Assembly: GCF_002878395.1 (NCBI RefSeq)
Contig: NC_061114.1
Coordinates: 167,803,911 to 167,867,910, forward strand
Source of the DNA: Capsicum annuum
Lineage: Eukaryota > Streptophyta > Magnoliopsida > Solanales > Solanaceae
Length of the DNA stretch: 64,000 nt
Direction of reading: 5' to 3'
The notes below the pieces were generated by a model, which saw nothing but the letters and a program-made list of their open reading frames with translations, was not told where the DNA came from and did not search any database. Both the position numbers and the translations under genes were made by a program. Shown in pieces: positions 1 to 10,618 of this stretch (its first letter is position 1; each line of letters starts with the position of its first letter).

Positions 1-70
1 TTATTTTTAATTCTTTACATTTTTCAGAAATAATTTGTTTTAATTCTTTGTATTTTTGTACTTTATTCAT
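1..70 (-). CDS. Second ORF of a viral-like or LTR-like 5' end, partial
   Basis: An ATG on the minus strand (70-68) opens a frame of 23 codons without a stop that runs off the left edge. The ATG overlaps the TGA-like end of the preceding small ORF in an ATGA arrangement, in a different frame. The product is Lys/Glu-rich and no domain is recognisable from so short a piece. ATGA-coupled ORFs behind a tRNA-Met primer site are typical of badnavirus- and tungrovirus-like Caulimoviridae, which occur as old integrated copies in many plant genomes. An LTR retrotransposon leader is the alternative. The product cannot be named without the sequence to the left. Confidence 0.35.
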   Translation of the reverse strand, partial: MNKVQKYKELKQIISEKCKELKI

Positions 71-323
71 TTAAACCATATTTATAATATTTTGGTGGAT
101 ATCTAAATCTGATTTTATCATAATTAGGCGGTATGTGTCTCATTCTTCTAGTTTTTAAATGGATTATTAATTTTGCTTCAATACTAGATATTAAGGTAAT
201 TAGGTAGGCTAATCTTTGTGGGTTTTCTTTTGTTTTATTTATACTTATTTATTCTAAATAATTGCTAATTAAAGATTCTTTAATTTTTCTAAAAGCTTCT
301 CTGTTTTTAAATGGTCTTCTCAT
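63..323 (-). pseudogene. Small broken ORF downstream of the primer site (86 codons, one internal stop)
   Basis: Starting at the ATG at 323, the frame runs 86 codons to a TAA at 65-63, broken once by an in-frame TAA at 251-249 (codon 25). Codons before and after the stop are alike in composition (basic, Lys/Arg/Ile/Leu-rich), which suggests one original ORF. It lies 42 bases after a tRNA-iMet-like primer site and overlaps the next ORF by ATGA. Position and coupling resemble the first ORF of RTBV-like pararetroviruses, although it is much shorter than their usual first ORF. I do not recognise a conserved domain. A gag start of an LTR element remains possible. Confidence 0.35.
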
Positions 324-365
324 AATTAATCCAATCCAATCTAAATTCAAACATATATGCTACTA

Positions 366-376
366 CTTTGATACCA
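366..376 (-). other. tRNA-iMet-type primer binding site
   Basis: The minus strand reads TGGTATCAAAG, one mismatch from the plant initiator-tRNA complement TGGTATCAGAGC over the first ten bases. It is preceded, after a two-base AA spacer, by ...CCCTACA ending at 379, which could be an LTR end. The same primer-site class serves Caulimoviridae and many plant LTR elements, so it does not decide between them. Confidence 0.5.
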
Positions 377-378
377 TT

Positions 379-600
379 TGTAGGGGGGTGCAGATAACTA
401 ACTTGTGAAGATAGCTTGTGAAATAGATCCATTTACACAATAATTTTTTGAGATATAAATAAAAACAAATTCTAAAACACACACACAAACACGAGAAAAT
501 TGAAGGAAAGGTGTCTTTTAAGTCTTGAATGAAGGATTGGTGACATTGGCCAACTTAAAGGATCAACCATCATTAGCAAACTTGATTAATTTAATTGTGA
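379..600. other. Unassigned AT-rich stretch, possible LTR beside the primer site
   Basis: If the element at 1-376 is an LTR retrotransposon, its 5' LTR would begin here on the plus strand with TGTAGGGGG and extend right. I could not find the other LTR boundary or a target-site duplication. A short CA-rich run lies at about 478-490. No coding potential is seen. Confidence 0.25.
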
Positions 601-935
601 ACTTGATTAATATTTTCAAAACTTTCTAATCTTTTCAAAAATACAAATCAACCCTACCCACACACCCCTTCAATCCAAATCAACCGTCTCTTTCCTCTCT
701 CTCTCGACAGCTTCTCTCAACTCTCCTAACAAATAGTTCTATAAAATTCTCCCTTCAATCATTGATGAATTCAACCTCAAGTATTCCCTTTTGACTTTCA
801 ACTATCAATCGATGTGAAGACTTCTCTGGCGACAACAACTTTGAGTTCTTCGTCGTCCCATTTCCTTTTTTGCAGGTAAACCAAGAACTTGAGCCAACTA
901 CTCTTCTAGTATTGGTTAACAATTTTAATATTTCT
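600..935 (+). promoter_or_regulatory. CT-rich leader of the plus-strand Ulp1-like locus, ending at a splice donor
   Basis: This segment has the layout of a plant 5' leader: an AT-rich part, a pyrimidine-rich patch at about 685-730, then TTTTTTGCAGGTAA near 870 that could be a 5' splice site. It matches, in inverted orientation, the segment at about 19,080-19,400, including the TTTTCAAAA...AATTAACCC-like part and the GCAG/GTAA junction. I read it as the transcription start region and first non-coding exon of the locus whose coding exons begin at 10,619. Inferred from the mirror copy, not proven. Confidence 0.35.
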
Positions 936-1109
936 TGTTTAAATTTGAAATGTGGACTGAATAAAACCCTAATTTTTGGCATTTCTTTTTCTTGTTGTCA
1001 AGCTGTTGATTCAGATTTGTTGATAATTTTTTATCACAGTTGATGTTCTTGTGTGTGTGTATGATGTGTTGGCATTGCTTGGTTGATTTGATGTTTGTCT
1101 TGGTAAAAA

Positions 1110-1882
1110 TAGTATTGCAACAGATGAGAATATCTGATGCAACAGATTAAAACATCTGATGCAACAGATGAAAATCTAATACAACTATGAAAATCTGATG
1201 CAATAGATGAGCAATCTAATAGATCATTCATCTGTTGTGACAGATGACTCTTCTTTTTGGAAGAAATATAAACAATATTAATCCAACAAATAACTTATTT
1301 TGCAACAGATAGATGATATATTTCAACAAATCAGTGATTTGTTTTATTGTTTCCAACGGATTGCTCATCCATTACAATAGGTTAGTTATATACTGCAACA
1401 AATAACCTTCTTGGTGCAACAAATTTGTGATCTATTTTATTGTTTCCAATAGATTACTCATCCCTGCAATGGGTTGGTTATATGTTGCAACAGATAACCT
1501 TCCTGGTGCAACAGATGAGTGATCTATTTTTATTGTATCCAACGGATTACTCATTCTTGCAATAGTTTGGTTATATGTTGCAACAGATAACATTCCTGGT
1601 GCAACAAATGAGTGATTATTTTTATTTTACCTAACAGATTACCCATTTGTTGTAATAGGTTAGTTATATGTTGCAGCAAATAAACTACCCTGTGCAACAT
1701 ATGAATGATCTATTTTTACTGTTTTCAATGGATTACTCATCCTTGCAATAGGTTGGTTATATGTTGCAATAGATAACCTTCCTGGTGCAACAGATGAATG
1801 ATCTTTTTTTACTATTTCTAATGGATTTCTTATCCGTTACAATAGGTTAGTTATATGTTAATAAATAAACTACCTGGTGTAA
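1110..1882. repeat. AACAGATG-type minisatellite with a 93-bp higher-order period, left half
   Basis: Short units such as ATGTTGCAACAGATAAC and GGTGCAACAGATGAGTGATC are arranged in a larger unit. The anchor TTATATGTTGCAA recurs at about 1,387, 1,479, 1,571, 1,664, 1,757 and 1,850, i.e. every 92-93 bases. Simpler units lie at 1,110-1,240. The array lies between a leader-like segment and coding exons of the Ulp1-like locus, so it is probably intronic. It is cut at 1,882 by a solo LTR and resumes at 4,295 in register. Confidence 0.85.
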
Positions 1883-4294
1883 TGTAACGCTCCAAAAAAT
1901 AGGTCCTGGAGCGTCACACGGTACTTGAGGCTACGAGTAGCCCCAAGCTAATCCTTTGAGTCATTTTCATTCAGTTCAACTCAAATCAACGGGGTTTCCA
2001 TAAATAACCCTTAAATATCAACAGAGTAATCATCATCTAAGAATAAAAGAATTTTAGAAAGATAACAAATTATGACTTATTAGTCAACTCCCAACATCTA
2101 TACTAGTCTGACAAGCCTCTAAGAAAATCAATAAAACTAATGAGCCATTGAGACATGCCCCAACTGAATCATACTCAGTTATCAAATGTAAACAATTTCG
2201 TGAAACCAACATCAGACATCACGTCCTCGGAACATGAGGACTCACCAAAATAGAGAATATAGAACAGCGTGCCCAAAGAATCACTGTCGAACCTGGAACT
2301 GAGCACCTGAACTTATATTTTGAGAAAATGCAGCCCACATCCGAAGATGTGGGTCAGTACCATGGAAAGGAACCGAGTATATGAAGGTGTATGTAGTTGT
2401 ATAAACATCATCATCATAAATATTTATAAGAAATATGTAGGATGTATGAAAGACTCACATAGCCCGAAGAAAATTATCATAATCATGAGAGGATGAAATA
2501 AGTACAATAACACATGTGAGTCATCATATAATTTGTCAATCACTTTCAGTTCATCAAGAATATCAATTCTCATAATGTAAATATCATTCAAATCTTTTCA
2601 AAGAATAACTTTCACAATTCTACTTTCAAATCACTTCACCATTCACCATACACAAAGGAAACACACACACACTGGGAGATCCTATAATCGACATAAACCA
2701 TATGAGCTGCATGGAGTCCAACGTACAACCCACGTTGGAGAGAGACGTCCTATCCTTGTCATCGGAGTAGGACTATCGATACCAAATCTACACAAACTAG
2801 TGATCACTATATAAATCAGCCTCAGGCTCACTCCTACAAGGGCATGTAGTTCTAGGAAAGTAAGGTCGCTTTATACCTCCCACTCGGTGCTAAAGATTTC
2901 TCCCGAACTTAGCTCAGATCATTTCAAAGACAATCCACAACAAAATAATTTCAGTAATATATAAATATACATTGAGAGCCATCATGCTTCCCATCTATCA
3001 AAATCAACCACGTTGTGGATTTCTTTCACACTCGAGTTCAAAATAACTCCATTAAGACCAAAAGGTCAAATCATTCAAAATATCTCAAATATTCAACATC
3101 AACGTGCTATAACACACACTTTCTAAAAAACACAATTTTCAATGAGGATTTATGACCCAAATATCAAAATCATGATAAATATCATTCAAGATTCATGCTT
3201 TATATCACCACACATGTAAATTCATCTTTCAAAATTATAAACATTAAGATTTTATAATAATCATCATAAGATATGAGTTCATGCTTCAAATTCATAAAAA
3301 TCAAATAAAAATCATGCCTTTGTAAAGAAAATTACTTTTGGGCACAAGAACGAAAGAGAGTTCTTGTTGAAAAATCCCACATACCTTGAATGATGAACTT
3401 TAGATCGATAATCATTTTTGAGATGTTAATTGTGCCTTTGAATGACGGTTCTTGGAGTTCTTGAACTAGGAACTTGGAATCTTGAATAAATTTGCAGAAT
3501 TAATGGTGAACTTTGGAGGTTCTTGAAGTTGGATGTAGGAGCTTAGGGTTTTCTTTTTGAGGGAGTTTGATGAAATATAATATATAATGCTTCTAATAGT
3601 CTTTCATATAGGGTTTGGATGGATTTTGGGTAAGGAGGAATGACCAAAACGCCCCTAAAAATCAAATAATTCTCAAATCTATCCTTTGGTAGACTGTTTT
3701 GATAATCTGTAGTAGATCAAGCATAACATTTTACTTTGATATCCAAATTGGATGAAACCAATTTCATTAGAAAGATGACTCTCATATATTTCCATTGATA
3801 TATAGTATCTCACCCAGATAATTGTGTACGATGAGTTATGATCGTTTGAAGTTGACCCAAAAATTCACTTTTGATAGGTTGAAGTAGATCAACCATAACT
3901 TTTTGCATCGATAGACAAATTGGATGCAACCAATTTCATTGGAAAGAGAACTCACAGAGCTTTTTGTTGATATATATTAGATTACCCAGATTATTATGTA
4001 CAAGGAGTTATGATCATTTAAAGTTGGAGCAAAAATACGCCAGGCCTCAGTACTTTTTCCTGCACATTTTACTATTCACTACTATTCATAGTTCGATTGG
4101 AATGTTCATAACTCGTCGCTCGGGTTTTCGTTTTGGATGATCCACATATTGTTAGAAATATTATTTGATACTCTACGCAATGGTGGGTCATAATCAAAGA
4201 TATTTTGCACGGAAAATTTATAATTTATTCTAGAAGATAGAACCCAACACGTTTACGCACAAAATTTCAATGAAAAATTTCTTGGGGTATTACA
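1883..4294 (-). mobile_element. Solo LTR (2.41 kb) of a TGTAA...TTACA gypsy-type family
   Basis: The insert begins TGTAACGCTCC and ends GGGGTATTACA, and is bracketed by the 5-bp direct repeat TGTAA (1,878-1,882 and 4,295-4,299). Removing it restores the 93-bp minisatellite register exactly (anchor 1,850 to 4,359 equals insert plus one TSD plus one period). No internal coding region, primer site or second LTR is present, so this is a solo LTR left by LTR-LTR recombination. The minus orientation is inferred because the related solo LTR at 39,587 has its TATA-like and leader-like part on the plus strand and shares sequence with the reverse complement here (for example GGTGAGTCCTCA). The first 33 bases contain an inverted pair ACGCTCC/GGAGCGT. 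Confidence 0.85.
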
Positions 4295-4690
4295 TGTAAT
4301 AGATTTGTGATCTGTTTTATCATTTTCAATGGATTACTGATCCATTGTAATAGATTAGTTATATATTTCAACAGATAAACTACCAGGTGCAACATATTAG
4401 TGATCTATTTCTATTGTTTCCAACGGATTACTCATCCTCGTATTAGGTTGGTGATATGTTATAATAGATAACATTTTTGGTATAATAGATGAGTGATCTA
4501 TTTTTATTATTTTCAACAAATTAATCATCCATTGCAATAGGTTGATTATATATTGGAACAGATAAAATACCTGGTGCAACAAATTAGTGATTTATTTTTA
4601 TTATTTCCAACGATTTACTCATCTTTTGTAATAGGTCAGTTATATATTGCCATTGATAACATACCTGGTGTAACAAATGTGTGGTTTGTT
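4295..4690. repeat. AACAGATG-type minisatellite, right half of the 93-bp array
   Basis: The anchor recurs at about 4,359, 4,452, 4,546 and 4,639, keeping the 93-bp spacing of the left half. Units are more diverged (ATAATAGAT, CAACAAATT). The array fades at about 4,690, just before the 3' end of the LINE. Confidence 0.8.
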
Positions 4691-4849
4691 GGAACTATTA
4701 TTTTATCGTTGTGCATGTTAGATTTACTATTTTGTTGGTAAATAGGGTGCACTTAAATAGACATAAAGTATTTAGAAATTTACATAGTCAGGGACAGTTA
4801 GCCTGGATTAATTACAAAAGAGGAATATTTTTGCTCAGTTAGTGATTGA

Positions 4850-7800
4850 GCATTTACTTTCATGGATCTTTCAAAAAATGTTCCTCGCATATCTGCTCCC
4901 AATTCCTGAAGAGCATACATAGGTGGAACTTGCAAAAGATGAGTTTCCTCGAAGATATTTGAGGTTGCTCCATGCTTGGCTAATTTATCAGCAACTTGGT
5001 TTTTATCCCTAAAGCAATGCTGGACTATTGGAGACCCTTCTTCCCTCAGCTTTGACCTTGATAGATTAACAATGCCATCATACTGAACATTTCAATCTTT
5101 GAGCATCTGCAAGACTTCCAATGAGTTAGTGTTGATTATAATAGGTATGAAGTTGTGATGGATAGCAATAGTTATGCCTACCTTGAGAGCAAGTAATTCC
5201 ATTTGATTATTGGTAGAATAGAGATAACTTTGGGTAATACCTATAATCCATTCACCTTATATATAACCCCCCTATACCCTCTCTTCCTAGATTTTCTAAA
5301 CAAGAACCATCTACATTGAGCTTGTAGTGGTTCATCGGAGGGGGTTTCCAATTGATGTAAATGGTAGTCCCGGGGACTCTGCATTAAGGTTTGTTGATGA
5401 AAAGATTGTATTCCATAGCTTCATTGTGGGCCTGGGAGAAAGAAGGCTTGACAGTATTTTGCTGGAAGAGGTTATAGTTCCTGGCTGTCCAGATTGTCCA
5501 AAGGTAATAGGGGATGATTTCATGCCAAAGGAGCATGTGGTTGAAAGATTTATACTTTGTGGTCCTCCACGCATTAGACCAGTTAGTATTGAAGAAGTTA
5601 AAAAGATTACAATTTAGAGGGGAAAATGCTTTATTTAAAGTTTCTGCCCAGATTATAGTGGTGGAGGGGCAATTAAAAAAGAGGTGGTTGGTATTGTCAA
5701 TAGTGGTGGTACAAGTTTTTCAATGGGGGTTTATATCTAGGCCCTTCTTAGCAAGATTGAGGCTCGTAGGAGGTCTATCATGGTGAAGAAGCCACATGAA
5801 GAATTTGATCCTAGGAGCGATTAGAAAGTGCTAGATCCAGTTGAAGGAAATGACTTTCTTAGGAAGATTGTTGGTATTGTAAATGATCAAGTATTGATAG
5901 GCACTCCTGGAGGATAAGGTTCCTTTGCCATTGATAGCCCAAATGGGGTGTATAAATCTACCTCGGTGCTAGCAAAAAAAGAGTTCTAAATGTGATGGAT
6001 GAGGTCATGGGGAATAACCATGGAGATGTTATCAAAATTCTAAGAGCCTTATTGCCAGACCTGGCTGAGATGAACCCTTTCAACAGAGTTGCTTAGAGGG
6101 CCATAGATAAGGTTCCTAAGGGGTTTGGTGTTGGGGATCCACCTATCATACCAGAAGAGAACCTTGGAGCCATCCTTGACAGTCCAGGTTGAGATCTCTT
6201 TGCATCTAGCCAAGCTTTGGTAGATATTCTTCCAAGTCCTGGAGTCATTGGTGAGGCACACCATGCTATCCTAGCTATGCTTTCCTTTCAGTACCTTGAC
6301 CCAAAGGCTGTCAGGCTGGTGCATGACTCTCCAGGCTAGGCCCATAAGGAGGGAATTATTTTTAATAGAGGCTCTTTGAATGGCAAGACCACCTTCCCTT
6401 TTAGGAAGAGTCACACTTTTCCAAGAGGTCATGTGAATTTTTCTTTTCTCATTAGTAGATCCCTAGATGAAATTCCTAAGTATTCCATCAATATGGTTTA
6501 GAATTTGCTTAGGAATGGAGATGTATTGCATGATATGGTTGAAAATGCTACTAAGAGAATCTTTGGCAAGGATGGTTCTACCAGCCATGTTAAGGAATAT
6601 GGTTTTTCATCCTCCAAGCTTGGTGTTGAGGAAATCCAAGATAAAGTGGAAGTCCCTGTTCCTGGGTTTGGAGTGAAAAATGGGAAACCCTAGGTATCTC
6701 CCCAGATTATCCTTAGGCTTAATGTGAAGAAGATAGGCTAAGTGGTTCTTTAGCTGATAGGAACAGTTATTGGAGAAAATAACCTTAGATGTTAGGTTAT
6801 TGACTCTTTGACTAGAATGGAGAGAAAAACTATTAAAAGTTTCAGTGATGGTGCCACAGTTCTTTTCATCAGCTTTGGCTATAAGGATTAGATCATTAAC
6901 AAAGAAAAGGTGGGAAATCCTGGGGCCCTTTTTTCTAATTAAAATTTTGTCCCATTTTAGGAGGTGTACTGCATGGTCAATCCTTCTAGAAAGGAGTTCT
7001 ATGCATAAGATGAAAATATATGGTGAGATGGGATCCCCCTGCCTGATGCCCCTGGAGGGTTTGAAGAAAGTGGTCTTCCCCCTATTTATGAGAATAGAAA
7101 TGGAGGAGGTGGATATGCAAGACATGATTAGCTTGATGAGATTGCTGGGAAAGTTAAAGAAGTACAAAGCCTATCTTATGAAAGACCACTCAATCCTATC
7201 GAAAGCTTTCTCAAGATTAATTTTGAGCATCATGTTAGCTTTTTACCCCTCATTTTAGAGAAGTGGGTGATGTATTCTTGGACTATTATGGCATTATCAG
7301 AAGCCCTTCTTTTGGAGAGAAAGCTAGCCTGGCAATTACTGATGAGGTCCCCTAAGTGGACCTAAATTCTATTGGCAATAATCTTGGTAATGATTTTATA
7401 CTGGGTGTTGCAGAGGCCAATGGGTATAAAGTTCTTGAGGTTAGTAGCATTTTTGCATTTTAGGATCAGACAAAGGTAGGTAGAGTTGACCTTTTCATTA
7501 ATGGAGCAAGAAGTGAAAATTTGTTCATAGAATTTCACTATGGATAGTTGAAGGATATCCCAGTATTTCTAGTAAAAGAGGGGGTACAATCCATCTGGTC
7601 CAGGGGCCTTATTAGGTTGGAAGGAAAAAACAACTCTTTTAACCTCCTCTATACTAGGATGACAGTGAGGTTTGGGTAGGTATCAGGGGTAAGAACCCCT
7701 TGGATGAAGTTTTTTTTTTGAAAGTTGAGGTAGGAGAAAGGTTTTTTAGAGGTGAAGAGATAGTGATAGAAGTTGAGGATGGTTGTAGAAATATCTTGCT

Positions 7801-8968
7801 GGGAGTAATACCAGTTTCCAAGATCATTTTTAATGGAGTTAATTCTGTTATTCCTCCTTCTATTGATGGTGGAAGAATTTTGTGTTAAGATATTCATCAG
7901 TGAGCCAGTTTATTTTGGACTTAAGCTTCCAGAATTCCTGCTCATGTATAAGGAGTTCATTGTACTCCCTTGAAAGATGGAGATCAAGATTGTACAAGAA
8001 GGAGCTATATGGGTAGTCCTCAGACCTCTGAATACCCTCAAATCTTGCAAGGAGTTTCCTTTTTTTGTGGAAGAGATTCCCAAAGGTTTCTCTATTCTAG
8101 GAGGTGATGATGGGTTAGAAGTTGGTAGTGGCCTGAATGAGATCAGAGTTTCCCTGGAAGGTGTTTTTGACCATTTCTGGGAAGGTTGGATGTGAACACC
8201 ATAAGGTTTCCATTCTAAAAGATTTAGAGAAAATGAAATAGTGTTTTTAGATATTGACCAGTATTAGGGAGTGGTCAGAATGAGTCCTGTGCAGATGGGT
8301 TACAGAAGCCTCAGGAAAAAGATCTATCCAAGAGTTATTTGCTAGAAACCTATCCAGTCTTTCTAGGATCAGGGAACGCTTGTTCCTGAAGCTTTTGTTA
8401 GACCAGGTGTACTTACTACCTTTAGACCCTAATCAATCAGATTACTGTGGTTTATGCAATCCCAAAAAAGAGATTCTCTATTGTGGTTGATACAGTTCCT
8501 CCTAAATTTCTCAGAAGATTTAAGGATTTTATTAAAGTCCCCTCCCACCAGCTAGGCATTATTGGGAGAGTCCCTTATGGTGTCAGCAAAGGTCATAAGC
8601 TGGTTCCATAGGTTCTTCCTCTCCTCAGGACAGTTGCTAGCATAGATAACACTAAAGAACTAAGTAGAAGGAGGAGAAGTAACCTACACAGTAACATGGA
8701 AACGTTGAGAGGAGATATTGATGTCATTGATGGTGATGTTGTCATCATTCGACATGATGGCAATTCCACAAGAGTTCCTGACTACAGGGTCTTGAATTTT
8801 CTTTGCAAACCCAAGCATGTCTGCAAGCTGGTTATAGTCGTCTATACGAGTTTCCAAGAGGGCCAGAATGAGGGATTTGTAGAGGTTTACCATGGCTTTG
8901 CAGTGCCTTCTGAAGTCAGCACTGTTAGCTCCCCTAGTGTTTCATATTATGCAATTCATCATGAATGG
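4850..8968 (-). pseudogene. LINE-A ORF2 (endonuclease, reverse transcriptase, RNase H)
   Basis: The endonuclease starts near 8,968 with NTRGANSADF, where the usual Trp before it is a TGA (8,944-8,942), then LALLETRI and SSQRFHVTV. The linker at 7,897-7,649 has NRRRNNRI and YHYLFTS. RT motifs lie at 7,167-6,607: RGIRQGDPISPYIF, then FVND at 6,903-6,892 where active L1 RTs have F-A-D-D, so one catalytic Asp is Asn, then YLGFPI. A zf-RVT-like part is at 6,264-6,049 (VLFWYDRWI). RNase H pieces are KLNVDGS (about 5,325-5,300) and HCFRDKNQVADKLAKHG (about 5,019-4,970). Several frameshifts separate these blocks, so the ORF is dead. Confidence 0.85.
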
Positions 8969-10560
8969 TTGGGGGATTGTGGGTTCCTGTAGTACTTTTT
9001 TTCCCTTTTCCTGGGTTAAGGTCCCCTCCTCCTGATGCTTCCTTTTTCTTGAGAGGGGTGACATTTTTTTCTTGTAAAAGTTCCCAGTCTTGGGGGATGG
9101 GGGAACAACTTCTATGTCGAGGGTTCTTAGGTCTTGTGGTATAAGGATTACTGACATTTTGCTTATGACATCCTCGAAGGTTAGATGAACTGGCTTTCCT
9201 AGAGTTTCCACATCTGTTCTTGGGGCCCTCAGAGATGCCAGGATGCTCTTTATTTCTAGGTTGTTCTCTTTCAAGGGCTCTAGTGTCAGTTTTTTTTCTA
9301 TGACCTCTTGAGGAGGGGTTGGAGTCGATAAGAATTGAGGTCTCTGAAATAGTTCCTCCTAGTTTGGGGGAACCCTAGGTATTAGCATAAAAGAAGGGCC
9401 CTTCTCCAATACTTGTGGAATTTTTGCAGGGAGAAATGGCAGGGATTACCCCATAAGGGTCATCTCTGCATTCAGCATCTCCTGAGATAATCGAGCTGTT
9501 TGGGCTTGGCTGGTTAGTATCATTAGTGTTGACAACCATATGTTCTGGCCGAAGTTTATGAGACCTTGATTCAACCCTTCCATCACTACTTGTGCTAAGT
9601 TGCATGGGTCTTGGATTATTACCCTGAACTTGATCCCCTTCCATTCCAGATGTAGAGGGATTACTTGGTTCATTAGTCCTATCTCGAGCCAAGAAGTTAG
9701 GAAATGGGTCATTGAAAATGGGGCTGTGGAGAATGTTAGGCCCTGGGGAGGGACTATGGATTGGTCTATGGTTAGAAGTATTTGGGATAGCTTCAAAAAA
9801 TCTAAGGTGAGAAGGGAAGTAGTCTGGGAAAGTCCTAGAAATAGAAAGATTAGAGGAGTTAAAAGCTTGCTCCTCTATTTCGGTCATATTAGAGTCAGTG
9901 ATTTGAGTGACTGACATAGAAGGGTCTGAATGGGGAGAGGCCATAGGGTGGGGGTTAGCAGCAGTCTGGATCAACTTTTGAGACTCAGTAGTCTCAAAAG
10001 TTATTGACAAGACTGGTAAGGAGCCTTTTGCCGCCATTCCTAAATGAGGATTTTTATGGGCTTTATCCATAGGGGAATTGGGCTTATATTTATTGGCATT
10101 CTTAGTAAAATCTATGTGTAATAAGCCCAAGTTGTTCTCGTATGAAGAGTTGGGTCCCTTATTACGTTTGTGAGGGGTTGGGCCGTTAACCGAGCCTAGT
10201 CTACTTGTGGAAGCGTGGTATTGGGACGAAGAGTAGGGGTGTCCAACTATTCTACCTTGGGGTAGGGTTACAACGGTAACCACCTTTCCTTTCCCGACGG
10301 CTATGTCATGATGGGCAGAAGACTTACCTGAGCTTGATACAGATGACTTCGCATGCATGTTTTCTTTGGCTGGGTGATTCCTTCTTGATCTTTTAAAGGT
10401 TACTGTGGTCCACTGGTCCTTTGTTTCTTTTGATCCTCCGTCGACCTGTTTGTTGTTGCCACTATGTTCTGGCGCGGTAGTCTTTAACTTTGGATAGCTA
10501 TTCTAATGTGGCCCAACCTTCTACAAGAGTTGCAAAGAAAGCCATCCCCTTCATAGTGAT
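8942..10560 (-). pseudogene. LINE-A ORF1 (zinc-knuckle RNA-binding protein), 5'-truncated
   Basis: LINE ORF1 proteins coat the element RNA. Upstream of 10,358 the frame carries a CCHC-like knuckle (CNSCRRLGH, about 10,545-10,500) whose last Cys is not seen. An open stretch of 327 codons follows (10,358-9,375), rich in Pro, Ser and Asn with no fold that I recognise. Near 9,370 the frame shifts and has a stop, then continues to 8,942 with a basic patch (KKKMSPLSRKRKH). The N-terminal DUF4283-like half expected in plant L1 ORF1 is missing because the element is truncated there. The 3' end overlaps the start of ORF2, as usual in plant L1 elements. Confidence 0.7.
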
Positions 10561-10618
10561 GAGGTATGAATTAATCAATTATAATCTCTATTTTATGTTC
10601 TTGTTAATTTAAGATAAT

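Larger units (their letters stand above)
4790..10560 (-). mobile_element. L1-type LINE (LINE-A), nearly full length, decayed
   Basis: Read on the minus strand the order is zinc knuckle, Pro/Ser-rich ORF1 tail, endonuclease, reverse transcriptase, zf-RVT-like segment and RNase H, the order of plant L1 LINEs with a C-terminal RNase H. The 5' end is cut near 10,560, within ORF1. The 3' end lies near 4,790, with no clear poly(A) tail and no target-site duplication that I can fix. It sits between the minisatellite and the first coding exon of the Ulp1-like locus, so it probably inserted into that intron. Stops and frameshifts are frequent, and it cannot encode active proteins. Confidence 0.85.

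Noticed and set aside
1110..4690. CRISPR-like regular array
   Set aside because: Regular spacing and partly palindromic units, but no conserved repeat with unique spacers, no cas genes, and the sequence is eukaryotic.
5327..8992. Several plus-strand open frames of 60-137 codons
   Set aside because: They lie opposite LINE-A ORF2, whose minus-strand motifs are clear. The plus frames have no domain pattern and are antisense by-products.
9446..9914. Overlapping frames on both strands of about 104-116 codons
   Set aside because: They are alternate phases of the low-complexity LINE-A ORF1 region, with no recognisable domain.
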